Assembly: GCA_025935735.1 (NCBI GenBank)
Contig: JAICUS010000147.1
Coordinates: 1-11,183 of the forward strand
Length of the DNA stretch: 11,183 bases
Source of the DNA: Solirubrobacteraceae bacterium
Lineage (GTDB): Bacteria; Actinomycetota; Thermoleophilia; Solirubrobacterales; Solirubrobacteraceae
Direction of reading: 5' to 3'
Shown: positions 1 to 5,995 of the stretch, in pieces
Layout of the letters: each line of letters starts with the position of its first letter
How positions within the stretch are numbered: the stretch's first letter is position 1
Made by a program: the position numbers and the translations under genes
Notes under the pieces: model-generated
The model's input: the letters and a program-made list of their open reading frames with translations, nothing else
Told to the model about the DNA's origin: nothing
Database searches by the model: none

Positions 1-269
1 CGCAGCAGCTGCTTGCGGTAGTTCCACTCGTAGAGCGCCTTGGCCTCGTCCAGGCCCTCGTAGCACTGCAGCCGCACGAGCGTCCGGCCCAGGTACGTGC
101 TGAGCGCCTTCGCCAGCTCGGTCTTGCCGACGCCGGCCGGGCCCTCCACCAGCACCGGCTTGCCCAGCCGGGCGGCGAGGTAGGAGACGAGCGCGGTCGA
201 CTCGCCGGGCAGATAGCCGACGGCGCGCAGCCCGTCGGCCACTTCGTCGACGGACGCGGGGAGGCTCAT
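1..269 (-). CDS. MoxR/CoxD-type AAA+ ATPase, partial (N-terminal part)
   Basis: The first 89 residues of an AAA+ ATPase are present; the rest lies beyond the left edge. The start is an ATG whose first bases overlap the tetR stop as ATGA, so it is translationally coupled to the regulator. A Walker A loop GPAGVGKTE lies at residues 43-51, preceded by the short helical region typical of MoxR proteins. After it comes a CYEGLDEAKALYEWNY segment (69-84), which resembles the CoxD-like MoxR branch. Members of that branch usually act as chaperone-like ATPases with a VWA-domain partner encoded next to them; the partner, if any, would be further left. A TAGACT hexamer 7 nt before the ATG could give a separate leaderless transcript. 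Walker B and the sensors are not visible, so the subfamily is inferred from the N-terminus only. Confidence 0.85.
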   Translation of the reverse strand, partial: MSLPASVDEVADGLRAVGYLPGESTALVSYLAARLGKPVLVEGPAGVGKTELAKALSTYLGRTLVRLQCYEGLDEAKALYEWNYRKQLL

Positions 270-874
270 CGTCCTGAGTCTAGGAGGCGGTCCACCAGGT
301 CCGCGTACGCCTCGACCAGCTCGTCGGCCGACAGGCCGCGCAGCTCCCGGTGGTACTTGAAGGTGGCGCTCGCCAGCGGCGCCAGCAGGACGTCGGCCAG
401 GTAGTCGGCGCGCTCGCCGCAGCCGGCCTCGCGCAGCAGCAGCGTGACGTGCGTGCGGTAGAGGGCGTACGGGGCGCTGGCCTGGCGGACGACCGAGGCG
501 GCGCCGTGCTCGGCGGCCATCACCGTCTCCGCGTGACGCTCCAGGAACTCGAGGTAGGCGCGGCCGAAGGCCAGCAGCCGCTCGCGCGGCGGGGCGCCGG
601 GGCCGACCGGCGGCGCGCCGCGGATCAGCGCGTCCTGGAGCTTCGCCTCGTACTCGGAGAGGACCGCGCGGGCGAGTCCCGCGCGGTCCCCGAAGCGGCG
701 GAACAGCGTCCCCTTGCCCACGCCGGCCTCGGCGGCCACGGCGTCCATGGTGACGGCCGCCGCGCCGTGGGCCGCGAACAGCCGGGACGCGGCGGCCAGC
801 ACGCGGCGGCGGTTCTCGGCCGCGTCGGCGCGCTCCGGGCGCTCGCTCTCGAGGATGGGGAGTGACGCGGACAC
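266..874 (-). CDS. TetR/AcrR-family transcriptional regulator
   Basis: A 202-residue protein with the usual TetR size and layout. Helices at about residues 20-36 lead into a helix-turn-helix at 42-62 (TMDAVAAEAGVGKGTLFRRF), followed by a variable ligand-binding domain rich in Leu/Ala helices. The ligand cannot be read from the sequence. The start is GTG at 874; no ATG lies nearby in frame. A TACAAT box (882-887, minus strand) ends exactly 7 nt before the GTG, which fits a leaderless transcript. The gene is divergent from the YceI/FMN-reductase pair and is followed, with ATGA overlap, by the MoxR-like ATPase. The large inverted repeat at 894-941 is the natural candidate operator, implying control of both itself and the divergent pair. 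Confidence 0.93.
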   Translation of the reverse strand: MSASLPILESERPERADAAENRRRVLAAASRLFAAHGAAAVTMDAVAAEAGVGKGTLFRRFGDRAGLARAVLSEYEAKLQDALIRGAPPVGPGAPPRERLLAFGRAYLEFLERHAETVMAAEHGAASVVRQASAPYALYRTHVTLLLREAGCGERADYLADVLLAPLASATFKYHRELRGLSADELVEAYADLVDRLLDSGR

Positions 875-881
875 GCCAATG

Positions 882-887
882 ATTGTA
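882..887 (-). promoter_or_regulatory. -10 box of tetR, leaderless arrangement
   Basis: TACAAT on the minus strand matches the TANNNT -10 pattern and ends 7 nt before the GTG start of tetR. The first transcribed base would be at or next to the start codon. The position 17 bp further upstream reads AACCGG, a poor -35, and falls inside the left arm of the inverted repeat. Confidence 0.6.
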
Positions 888-893
888 CCTATC

Positions 894-923
894 TGGACTA
901 CGGTCCGGTTGCTCTGCTACGGT
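894..923 (+). promoter_or_regulatory. Putative promoter of the YceI/FMN-reductase unit
   Basis: TGGACT at 894-899 resembles a -35 box (TTGACA, 4 of 6), and TACGGT at 918-923 fits TANNNT with an 18-bp spacer. The predicted leader is about 30 nt and contains an AGGGG Shine-Dalgarno at 951-955, 4 nt before the ATG. The -10 box lies in the spacer of the inverted repeat, so a bound repressor would block it. Confidence 0.45.
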
Positions 924-941
924 GAACCGGACCGCAGTCCA
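894..941. promoter_or_regulatory. 48-bp inverted repeat, candidate TetR operator
   Basis: The left arm TGGACTACGGTCCGGTT (894-910) and the right arm AACCGGACCGCAGTCCA (925-941) are reverse complements at 16 of 17 positions, with a 14-bp spacer. Each arm also contains a smaller dyad, GGAC-N4-GTCC, so one arm could itself hold a dimer site. The repeat covers the likely yceI promoter (TGGACT 894-899, 18 bp, TACGGT 918-923, inside the spacer) and the -35 side of tetR. That position suits a divergent autorepressor. Binding by this TetR is inferred. Confidence 0.7.
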
Positions 942-959
942 CTACTCCCCAGGGGTCTC

Positions 960-1502
960 ATGTCCGCTCTCGCCACCACCGTTCCCGCCGGCACCACCTG
1001 GACGGCCGATCCGGTCCACTCCAGCGCCGGCTTCGCCGTCAAGCACATGGTCATCTCCACCTTCCGCGGGCGCTTCGAGGACTTCGGGGCGACGCTGACC
1101 GCCGCCGAGGACGGCACCCTGCGCCTCGAGGGCCGCGTGCAGGTCGGCTCGATCGCCGTCAAGGACGAGAACCTGGCCGCCCACCTGCGCGCCGCCGACT
1201 TCTTCGACACCGACCGCCATCCGGAGATCGCGTTCGCGTCCACGCTCGTGCGCGACGAGGACGGTCAGCTGGTGGTCGAGGGCGAGCTGACCATCAAGGG
1301 CCACACCCGCCCGCTGCGCGCCCGCGGGTCGCTCACCGAGCCGCTCGAGACGGTCCGCGGCTACGAGATCGGCCTGGAGCTCGAGGCCACCGTCGACCGC
1401 CGCGACTACGGCCTCGACTGGAACGCGCCGCTGCCCAAGGGCGGCTTCGCGCTCGACAACGAGGTGCGGCTGCAGGTCAGCCTCGAGCTGCTCGAGGCGT
1501 AG
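960..1502 (+). CDS. YceI-family lipocalin-like protein (cytoplasmic)
   Basis: A 180-residue YceI-domain protein. YceI proteins form a lipocalin-like beta barrel that binds polyisoprenoids or other amphiphiles. Family hallmarks are visible in order: DPVHSSAGFAVKHM near residues 17-30 followed by a STFRGRFEDF segment, FFDTDRHPEIAF (81-92), LTIKGHTRPL (110-119) and RRDYGLDWN (147-155). There is no signal peptide, so it is probably cytosolic, unlike periplasmic E. coli YceI. The ATG at 960 is chosen because AGGGG (951-955) precedes it and the fold begins about 15 residues later. Frame upstream of it is open but overlaps tetR and shows no family similarity. It is divergent from tetR and abuts the flavoprotein gene downstream. 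The pairing suggests a shared stress or redox role, but the ligand is unknown. Confidence 0.93.
   Translation: MSALATTVPAGTTWTADPVHSSAGFAVKHMVISTFRGRFEDFGATLTAAEDGTLRLEGRVQVGSIAVKDENLAAHLRAADFFDTDRHPEIAFASTLVRDEDGQLVVEGELTIKGHTRPLRARGSLTEPLETVRGYEIGLELEATVDRRDYGLDWNAPLPKGGFALDNEVRLQVSLELLEA
1480..1498 (+). promoter_or_regulatory. Hairpin over the ribosome binding site of the flavoprotein gene
   Basis: GCCTCGAG (1480-1487), loop CTG, CTCGAGGC (1491-1498) is a perfect 8-bp stem at the end of yceI. It contains GAGG (1494-1497), the only Shine-Dalgarno-like sequence 5 nt before the ATG at 1503. A ribosome finishing yceI would open the stem, so it could enforce translational coupling. The stem also follows from Leu-Glu codons (CTCGAG), so it may be incidental. 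Confidence 0.4.
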
Positions 1503-2051
1503 ATGCTGGTGCTCGGCCTCTCCGGGAGCCTGCGCGAGGACTCCCACAACACGCGGCTGCTGGACCACGCCGGCGCGCTGCTGCCGCCGGAGGCGAAGCT
1601 CGTGCGGTTCTCCGACCTGAAGGCGATCCCGCCCTACGACGCCGACGACGACGGTCCCGGCCGCCGCCCCGGACCCGTCCTGCACCTCGTGGAGGCGGTC
1701 CGCGCGGCCGATGCCGTGCTCGTGGCCACGCCGGAGTACAACCACTCGATACCGGGCCAGCTCAAGAACGCGCTCGACTGGCTCTCGCGCCCGCTCGCCG
1801 AGAGCCCGCTGCGCGCCAAGCCCGCGGCGGTCATCGGCGCCAGCACCGGGCTGTTCGGCGCCGTCTGGGCCCAGGCCGAGGCCCGCAAGGTGCTCGGCGC
1901 GATCGGCGCCCGCGTGCTCGATCGCGAGCTGCCCGTGCCCAGCGCCGACGAGGCCCTGGCCGGCGGCCTGGACCCGGCCCTCGAGCGCGAGCTGGCCTCC
2001 CTCGTCACCGAGCTCGTCCACACGGCCACACCCGCCACCCTCGCCGCATAA
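1503..2051 (+). CDS. NADPH-dependent FMN reductase-family flavoprotein
   Basis: A 182-residue flavodoxin-fold protein of the NADPH-dependent FMN reductase family (chromate/azo/quinone reductase-like). The phosphate-binding loop GSLREDSHN is at residues 8-16. The flavin-contacting TPEYNHSIPGQLKNALDW segment (76-93) and the GASTGLFGA loop (112-120) are intact. Such enzymes bind FMN and transfer hydride from NAD(P)H to FMN, quinones, chromate or azo dyes; the true substrate cannot be told. The ATG directly follows the yceI TAG with no gap, and GAGG at 1494-1497 is the likely Shine-Dalgarno. It is cotranscribed with yceI and probably controlled by the divergent TetR. Its TAA stop abuts a dispersed-type repeat, so the low-complexity last residues (about 174-182) may have been affected by that insertion. 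Confidence 0.92.
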   Translation: MLVLGLSGSLREDSHNTRLLDHAGALLPPEAKLVRFSDLKAIPPYDADDDGPGRRPGPVLHLVEAVRAADAVLVATPEYNHSIPGQLKNALDWLSRPLAESPLRAKPAAVIGASTGLFGAVWAQAEARKVLGAIGARVLDRELPVPSADEALAGGLDPALERELASLVTELVHTATPATLAA

Positions 2052-2053
2052 AC

Positions 2054-2140
2054 AGGGACTGTCCCCTTTATTTCCCGCGCGCCCGGGAAACCGGCCGCAC
2101 GCAGGGACGTTCACCTAAAGGGGACTGTCCCCTTTAGGTG
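2054..2140. repeat. REP-like repeat pair between convergent genes
   Basis: The 16-mer GGGACTGTCCCCTTTA occurs at 2055-2070 and again at 2121-2136 in the same orientation. The first copy has only a 5-bp core dyad, GGGAC-T-GTCCC, and begins just after the flavoprotein stop. Between the copies lies another hairpin, TTTCCCG-N6-CGGGAAA (2071-2090). The second copy is the core of a 29-bp perfect palindrome. The block fills the gap between two convergent genes, where REP/REPIN-type elements often settle, and it could also end transcription from both sides. No transposase is nearby. Confidence 0.6.
2112..2140. repeat. 29-bp perfect palindrome
   Basis: CACCTAAAGGGGAC (2112-2125) and GTCCCCTTTAGGTG (2127-2140) are exact reverse complements around a single central T. 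The palindrome ends one base short of the stop codon of the minus-strand membrane protein gene. As RNA it would form a very stable stem with a CUG loop, so a bidirectional terminator role is possible, although no long T-tract follows on either strand. Confidence 0.75.
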
Positions 2141-2141
2141 G

Positions 2142-2909
2142 TCAGCGTGGTGGGTCGTCGTCTTCCCAGAGCCGCTCGGTGCGGGCCTCGCCGGGCGGCT
2201 CCGGCAGCTTCGACGTGCGCGCGCGCGAGGGATCCTCGTCGGGCAGGCGGGTCGTGCGGGCGTCCGCGGGATCGTCGGGCAGCCGGGTGGTCCGGGCGCG
2301 GGAGCGGTCGGCCGCCTCGCGCGGCTCGCCCTCCCAGGCCGGGCGGTCGCGCAGGACCTCGGTCACGTCGCCGGCGTCGCGCGGGCGGCGGTCGGGGCGG
2401 CGCTCGCGCGGGCGGGGCTCCGGCGCGACCCAGTCGACGTCGTCGGCCGCGGGGTTCGGCGGCTCCGGCACGTGTGCCGCGCGCACCCGGGTGCCGGCGA
2501 CGATCAGCGCGCCCGCGGCGAGGAACGCGCCGAAGATGCCCCACTGGATCCCGATCGGGAAGCGCGGGTCCGGCGCGCCCGGCTTGTCGAACAGCCGCCA
2601 GACGAGCAGCAGCGCCGCCCAGCCGCCGGCGATGGTGATGGCCATCCCGTCGCCGCCCGGCAGGTGGAAGCCCTTGCGCTGCGAGCGCGCCCACACGAGG
2701 AAGAGGACCGCGAGCGCCACGAGCAGCACCGCCGCCTCGACCCACGTGAAGGCGCCGAACGCCGACAGGTTGTGCTGCTTGACCTGGCCGTCGGAGATGA
2801 ACGACTGCTGGTACCAGGGCAGCAGCAGCGACAGCACCAGCGCGATGGCGGCCAGGCCGGCGAGCTGGAGCTCCTTGGACAGCGTCTCGAGGTCGCCGCG
2901 CACGCTCAC
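2142..2909 (-). CDS. Four-helix membrane protein with tandem ART-x-x-LP cytosolic tail
   Basis: A 255-residue protein of no family I recognise. Hydrophobic segments at about residues 15-31, 54-73, 88-105 and 121-140 predict four membrane helices. After them comes a long hydrophilic tail (145-255) rich in Arg, Asp, Glu and Pro. The tail ends in four tandem units of 12-13 residues starting at A205, A217, A230 and A242: ARTTRLPD, ARTTRLPDE, ARTSKLPE, ARTERLWED. An even number of helices puts both ends on one side, probably the cytosol given the Arg-rich tail. The start is GTG at 2909, overlapping the upstream stop as GTGA, so it is coupled to the small helical protein. It is the last gene of the ArsA-type operon. 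The repeated Thr within basic-acidic motifs could be a docking or phosphorylation platform, but that is speculation. Confidence 0.85.
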   Translation of the reverse strand: MSVRGDLETLSKELQLAGLAAIALVLSLLLPWYQQSFISDGQVKQHNLSAFGAFTWVEAAVLLVALAVLFLVWARSQRKGFHLPGGDGMAITIAGGWAALLLVWRLFDKPGAPDPRFPIGIQWGIFGAFLAAGALIVAGTRVRAAHVPEPPNPAADDVDWVAPEPRPRERRPDRRPRDAGDVTEVLRDRPAWEGEPREAADRSRARTTRLPDDPADARTTRLPDEDPSRARTSKLPEPPGEARTERLWEDDDPPR

Positions 2910-3217
2910 CGGATCGGGATGTCCTCCACCTCGGGCTCCTGGCGCGGCGGGCGCTCGAGCCGCTCGATCGAGTAGTCCAGCACCGCGCGCAGGGCGACCA
3001 GCAGCTCGCGCAGCGCGTCGGCGAGCTGGCGCGACAGCTCGGGCGGCAACGCGTCCCGCGCGCTCTCGGCCAGCGCGAGCAGCGGCCGCAGGTCGGGGAA
3101 CGGGCTGCCCGCCTCGCCCGGCGCGTCCCAGCCGTTCGGCGGGACCCCGGCGCGCTCGGCCGCCTCGCGGACCAGCCGCTCGGCCGTCTCGTAGGCCTCG
3201 CGGCTCGGCTCAGCCAT
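2906..3217 (-). CDS. Small helical protein of the ArsA-type operon
   Basis: A 103-residue soluble protein that I cannot assign to a named family. The first 22 residues are a predicted amphipathic helix (EAYETAERLVREAAERAG). A Pro/Gly-rich linker follows (25-42), then two or three Leu/Ala-rich helices (43-88). The C-terminus is charged and ends EPEVEDIPIR. There is no signal peptide or membrane helix. The ATG at 3217 overlaps the arsA-like gene by 8 nt, and the stop overlaps the next GTG start, so all three genes are translationally coupled. A TAGGCT hexamer 6 nt before the ATG could give an extra internal leaderless start. Position between a targeting-type ATPase and a membrane protein suggests an adaptor or cochaperone role, which is inference only. 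Confidence 0.85.
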   Translation of the reverse strand: MAEPSREAYETAERLVREAAERAGVPPNGWDAPGEAGSPFPDLRPLLALAESARDALPPELSRQLADALRELLVALRAVLDYSIERLERPPRQEPEVEDIPIR

Positions 3218-4382
3218 GCTCGAAGCCTACGACCAGCGCGCCCTCCTCGAGCGTCGCCGAGGTCGGGCGGTAGCCGGCCAGCGCACCCGGCAGGACGATC
3301 GTGCGCTTGTGGCCGTCCACCCGCACCACCAGCTCGAGCCCGATCTTCTTCAGCGCCACGTCGCCCTTGCCGGCGAACGGCAGGTCGAGCCGCAGCTCGG
3401 CCCGCCCGTTGTCCACCGACAGCGACTGCGTCAGGCCGGAGTGCATGACCGCCGCCGCATCGCGCCCCGCGAACAGCGCGTCCGCGAGCTCGTCGAGGCG
3501 CTCGGGCCCGATCACCTCGTTGGCGAAGTAGCGCGCGCGCAGCACCGGCACGGGGGCGAAGCCGGACTCCACCAGTGCGAGCTGCTCGCGCTGCACGCCG
3601 TGCCAGGCGCCGAAGTAGCCCTCGGCCAGCTCGTCCGGGAACACCCGGTTCACCACCACGGCGTCGGTCAGATAGCCGTATAGGTTCAGGTAGGTGAACG
3701 TGCGCATCGCCTCGGCCACGACCATCCGGTCCGGGGTCATCACGAGCCGCATCGACACCCGCTCGGCGTCGCGCAGCAGCTCGTGCATGGCCACGAGGTT
3801 GCCCACCAGCCGCTGCACCTCGGCCATCACCTTCTCGTCGGGCAGCTGCACGTCGAGGAACATCCGAGCCAGGGGCCGGGCGGCGGCGAGCATCGACTGC
3901 TCGCGGCCGAACACCTTGCCCAGCCACCAGCGCGCCGCGTCGGGGAACGAGAGCAGCCGCAGCGTCTCGCCCGTGGGCGCGCAGTCGACGATCACCGCGT
4001 CCCACTCGCCCGACTCGACGTGGCGCTTGAGCTCCAGCAGCGAGAAGAGCTCGTCGCCGCCGGGCGGCACGGTCAGCTCCTCGGCGGCGATCCGCCCGAC
4101 CCCGCGCTCGATCAGCAGCCCGCCCAGCCAATCGGACACCGCGCTCCAATGGCGCTCGAGCTCGTCCTGGGCCTGCACCTGCTGGGCGTGCAGGCGGTCG
4201 GCCACCGGCGTCGGCTCGCCGCCCACCGCCTCGCCGAGCACGTCGGCCAGCGAGTGCGCGGGGTCGGTGGACACGACCAGCGTCCGCGCGCCCGCGGCGG
4301 CGCAGCGGCGCGCGGTCGCGGCCGCCACGGACGTCTTGCCGACGCCGCCCTTGCCGGTGTAGAGGATCGTCCGCGGCCGCAT
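3210..4382 (-). CDS. ArsA/GET3-family ATPase with C-terminal HSP20-like domain
   Basis: A 390-residue SIMIBI P-loop ATPase. The deviant Walker A GKGGVGKT is at residues 10-17, with both the signature and the P-loop lysine. Switch I STDPAHSLADVLG is at 38-50 and switch II DCAPTGETLRLL at 133-144. A helical client-binding-type region spans about 155-300. Residues about 318-388 form a beta-rich ArsA HSP20-like domain, as in many actinobacterial members. Only two cysteines are visible (C27, C134), so the arsenite-binding Cys triad of E. coli ArsA and the zinc CxxC of eukaryotic GET3 are absent. No arsR, arsB or arsC is nearby. Arsenic export is therefore unlikely; a role in handling membrane proteins or other clients is more plausible. 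It heads a three-gene overlapping operon. Confidence 0.93.
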   Translation of the reverse strand: MRPRTILYTGKGGVGKTSVAAATARRCAAAGARTLVVSTDPAHSLADVLGEAVGGEPTPVADRLHAQQVQAQDELERHWSAVSDWLGGLLIERGVGRIAAEELTVPPGGDELFSLLELKRHVESGEWDAVIVDCAPTGETLRLLSFPDAARWWLGKVFGREQSMLAAARPLARMFLDVQLPDEKVMAEVQRLVGNLVAMHELLRDAERVSMRLVMTPDRMVVAEAMRTFTYLNLYGYLTDAVVVNRVFPDELAEGYFGAWHGVQREQLALVESGFAPVPVLRARYFANEVIGPERLDELADALFAGRDAAAVMHSGLTQSLSVDNGRAELRLDLPFAGKGDVALKKIGLELVVRVDGHKRTIVLPGALAGYRPTSATLEEGALVVGFEHG

Positions 4383-4567
4383 GGCGAGACGCGGAGTCTA
4401 GGGGCCCGCCGAAGGATTCCGGCACGCCTGCTGCGGCACATCCGCGGCGCCTCGAACCACCCGCGAGGCTCACGTGCCAGAGGCACGCATCGCTGTCGCG
4501 GGCGGCCCGAGGCCTCCACGGCTGCACCACATCAGGCGCACCGCCCATTCTTCGGCGGACCCCAGGG
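4383..4567. other. Intergenic region upstream of the ArsA-type operon
   Basis: No gene is seen in these 185 bases. On the minus strand a TAGACT hexamer (4395-4400) lies 12 nt before the ATG at 4382 and is the likely -10 box of the operon. Two short stem-loops lie at 4449-4469 (GCCTCG-N9-CGAGGC) and 4473-4487 (CGTGCC-AGA-GGCACG). Either could end the epimerase transcript arriving from the right, although no T-tract follows. Confidence 0.5.
4395..4400 (-). promoter_or_regulatory. Putative -10 box of the ArsA-type operon
   Basis: TAGACT on the minus strand fits TANNNT and ends 12 nt before the ATG. The predicted leader is only about 5 nt, and there is no clear Shine-Dalgarno, so translation would be near-leaderless. 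Confidence 0.45.
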
Positions 4568-5947
4568 TCACCGCCTCGCGACCGTGACCGTTCCCGTCGC
4601 GCTGCCGAAGTTGCCCGCGAGGTCGGTCGCGTCCACCGTCACCGTGTAGTCGCCGGTGCGCTTGGGCGCCCGCCAGCGCAGCGACTTGGTGCCGCGCGCC
4701 AGCGTGCCGGAGAACACCGTGGCCGCCCGCCCACCGCCGCGGCTGACGGTCACCGTGACACGCGAGATCTTCGACAGCTTGAAGCGCAGCCGGCCGATGC
4801 GGTCGCGCTTGAGCGTGCGCGGCAGCACCTGGATGGCCGGCGGGATCGATAGGTACGCGGTGAAGTGCTCGGCCGCGCCGCAGTACTGCACCACGGCGGT
4901 GCGCGAGCACAGGTTCTGGAGGAAGTCGCGCAGCAGCTCGTGGTAGTGCAGGTCGGACTCGTGGCTGGACGAGCCGCGCGAGTACAGCGACCAGGCGCCG
5001 GTGTCGTAGGTCGGCACCTCGGTGCGGGCGGCGAGGTCGCCGGCCTGGAAGAGCGCGGTGGCGTCGGCGTCGCCGGTGAACTGGGCGTAGTCGTAGAGGC
5101 CGACGAGCGACTGGATGAACCCGTTGAGGATCTTCAGGTCCGGCAGCCCGGAGTACTGCAGGTAGTGCGCGCCGTCGCCGTCGGCGATCCGCACGCCGTC
5201 GGGCGGCGACGTCTCGAAGATGGTCAGTCCGCGATGGAGGACCGGGAACACCTCCGCCTGGCGGCCGAGCCGGACCGCGGCCCGGGCCATCGCCTGCAGG
5301 CCGGTGCCCTGGGAGAGCGAGCTGACCCACGGCGGCCGCTGGCCGTCGAACGGGAACAGGTACTCCCACGCGAGGCCGCCGGCGCGCTCGGAGGCCAGCC
5401 CGAGCGCCTCGGTGAGCAGCTCGTCGGTGCGGGCGTTCCTGCGCCTGCTCCGGGCGAAGGAGTTGAGCGCGCCGAACGTGCCCAGCCACTGGATCTGCAG
5501 GCCGTGGCCGCCGTAGTGCTGCCAGACGATCTCCGACGGCGGGAACGTCACCCGGGCGCCGTTGGCCAGCAGCGGGCGGGTCGTCCAGTACTCGACGTTG
5601 CGCTGCAGGGTGAGGAACAGGGCGGGCGCGCGCGAGGCGCTCAGCTGCCCGCGCGCGGCCATGTCGTCGAGGTCGCGCAGGACGCCGGAGAGCTCGAGCC
5701 GGCGGGCGCCGCGGAGCTTGCGCGCCTTCGCGCGCGCGTCCGAGTAAATGGCCCGGTCGGCCGAGTAGGCGGTCTGGTCGAGCTGGCCGGCCGCGAGCAG
5801 CCGCGAGAGCTCCCTGGTGACGGTCTTCTTGGTCCGGGACGCCTTCGCGTGGTGGTGCTTGTGGTGGGCGGCGCCGGCCTCCGGGGCTGCGCAGAGGCTG
5901 CACAGAATCGCCGCGAAGACGCAACAAAGACTGCGTCTCATGCGCAT
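4568..5947 (-). CDS. Secreted D-glucuronyl C5-epimerase-like protein with Ig-like C-terminus
   Basis: A 459-residue exported protein. A signal peptide covers about residues 1-27 (Arg-rich start, hydrophobic core, AGAA cleavage region). The mature N-terminus is His-rich (HHKHHHAK, 28-35). Residues about 110-365 resemble the C-terminal alpha/alpha-toroid domain of heparosan-glucuronate C5-epimerases, shown by WVSSLSQGTGLQAMARA (207-223), SGLPDLKILNGFIQSLVGLY (266-285), YDTGAWSLYSRG (314-325) and DLHYHELLRDFLQNL (332-346). Residues about 372-457 form a Ser/Thr/Val-rich Ig-like domain ending TDLAGNFGSATGTVTV. Known enzymes invert C5 of glucuronate in a polysaccharide; activity here is unproven. 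The ATG at 5947 is chosen because TAGCAT lies 6 nt upstream; the ATG at 5941 is the alternative. No polysaccharide-synthesis genes are adjacent. Confidence 0.85.
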   Translation of the reverse strand: MRMRRSLCCVFAAILCSLCAAPEAGAAHHKHHHAKASRTKKTVTRELSRLLAAGQLDQTAYSADRAIYSDARAKARKLRGARRLELSGVLRDLDDMAARGQLSASRAPALFLTLQRNVEYWTTRPLLANGARVTFPPSEIVWQHYGGHGLQIQWLGTFGALNSFARSRRRNARTDELLTEALGLASERAGGLAWEYLFPFDGQRPPWVSSLSQGTGLQAMARAAVRLGRQAEVFPVLHRGLTIFETSPPDGVRIADGDGAHYLQYSGLPDLKILNGFIQSLVGLYDYAQFTGDADATALFQAGDLAARTEVPTYDTGAWSLYSRGSSSHESDLHYHELLRDFLQNLCSRTAVVQYCGAAEHFTAYLSIPPAIQVLPRTLKRDRIGRLRFKLSKISRVTVTVSRGGGRAATVFSGTLARGTKSLRWRAPKRTGDYTVTVDATDLAGNFGSATGTVTVARR

Positions 5948-5953
5948 CCCCCG

Positions 5954-5963
5954 ATGCTAGGCT
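5954..5963. promoter_or_regulatory. Overlapping divergent -10 boxes (epimerase / lipoprotein)
   Basis: On the minus strand TAGCAT (5954-5959) ends 6 nt before the epimerase ATG. On the plus strand TAGGCT (5958-5963) lies 32 nt before the lipoprotein ATG at 5996. The two hexamers share two bases around a CTAG core, so polymerases could not occupy both at once. No clear -35 box is visible for either, as is common for actinobacterial promoters. Confidence 0.5.
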
Positions 5964-5995
5964 CGCCGAGCGGGGAGATCGCCCGCTGCAAGCCG

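Noticed and set aside
714..959. Upstream open extension of the yceI frame.
   Set aside because: It overlaps tetR on the other strand and contains the promoter and inverted repeat. The ATG at 960 has a Shine-Dalgarno and suits the domain.
2145..2300. The tandem repeat in the tail as a CRISPR-like array.
   Set aside because: The repeats are 36-39 bp coding units without unique spacers, in frame with a membrane protein gene.
3210..4382. Arsenic resistance role for the ArsA-like gene.
   Set aside because: The metal-binding cysteines are missing and no arsR, arsB, arsC or arsD is nearby.
4440..4490. Possible tRNA on the minus strand: a GGTTCGAG T-loop-like sequence next to two stem-loops.
   Set aside because: The bases flanking the T-loop cannot form the 5-bp T stem, and no matching acceptor stem, D-arm or anticodon arm is found at the right distance.
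2134..4548. Very long minus-strand open frame covering the ArsA-type operon in another frame.
   Set aside because: Its product is a low-complexity Arg/Ala/Gly sequence, typical of an alternative frame in GC-rich DNA. The operon frames carry clear motifs and coupled starts and stops.
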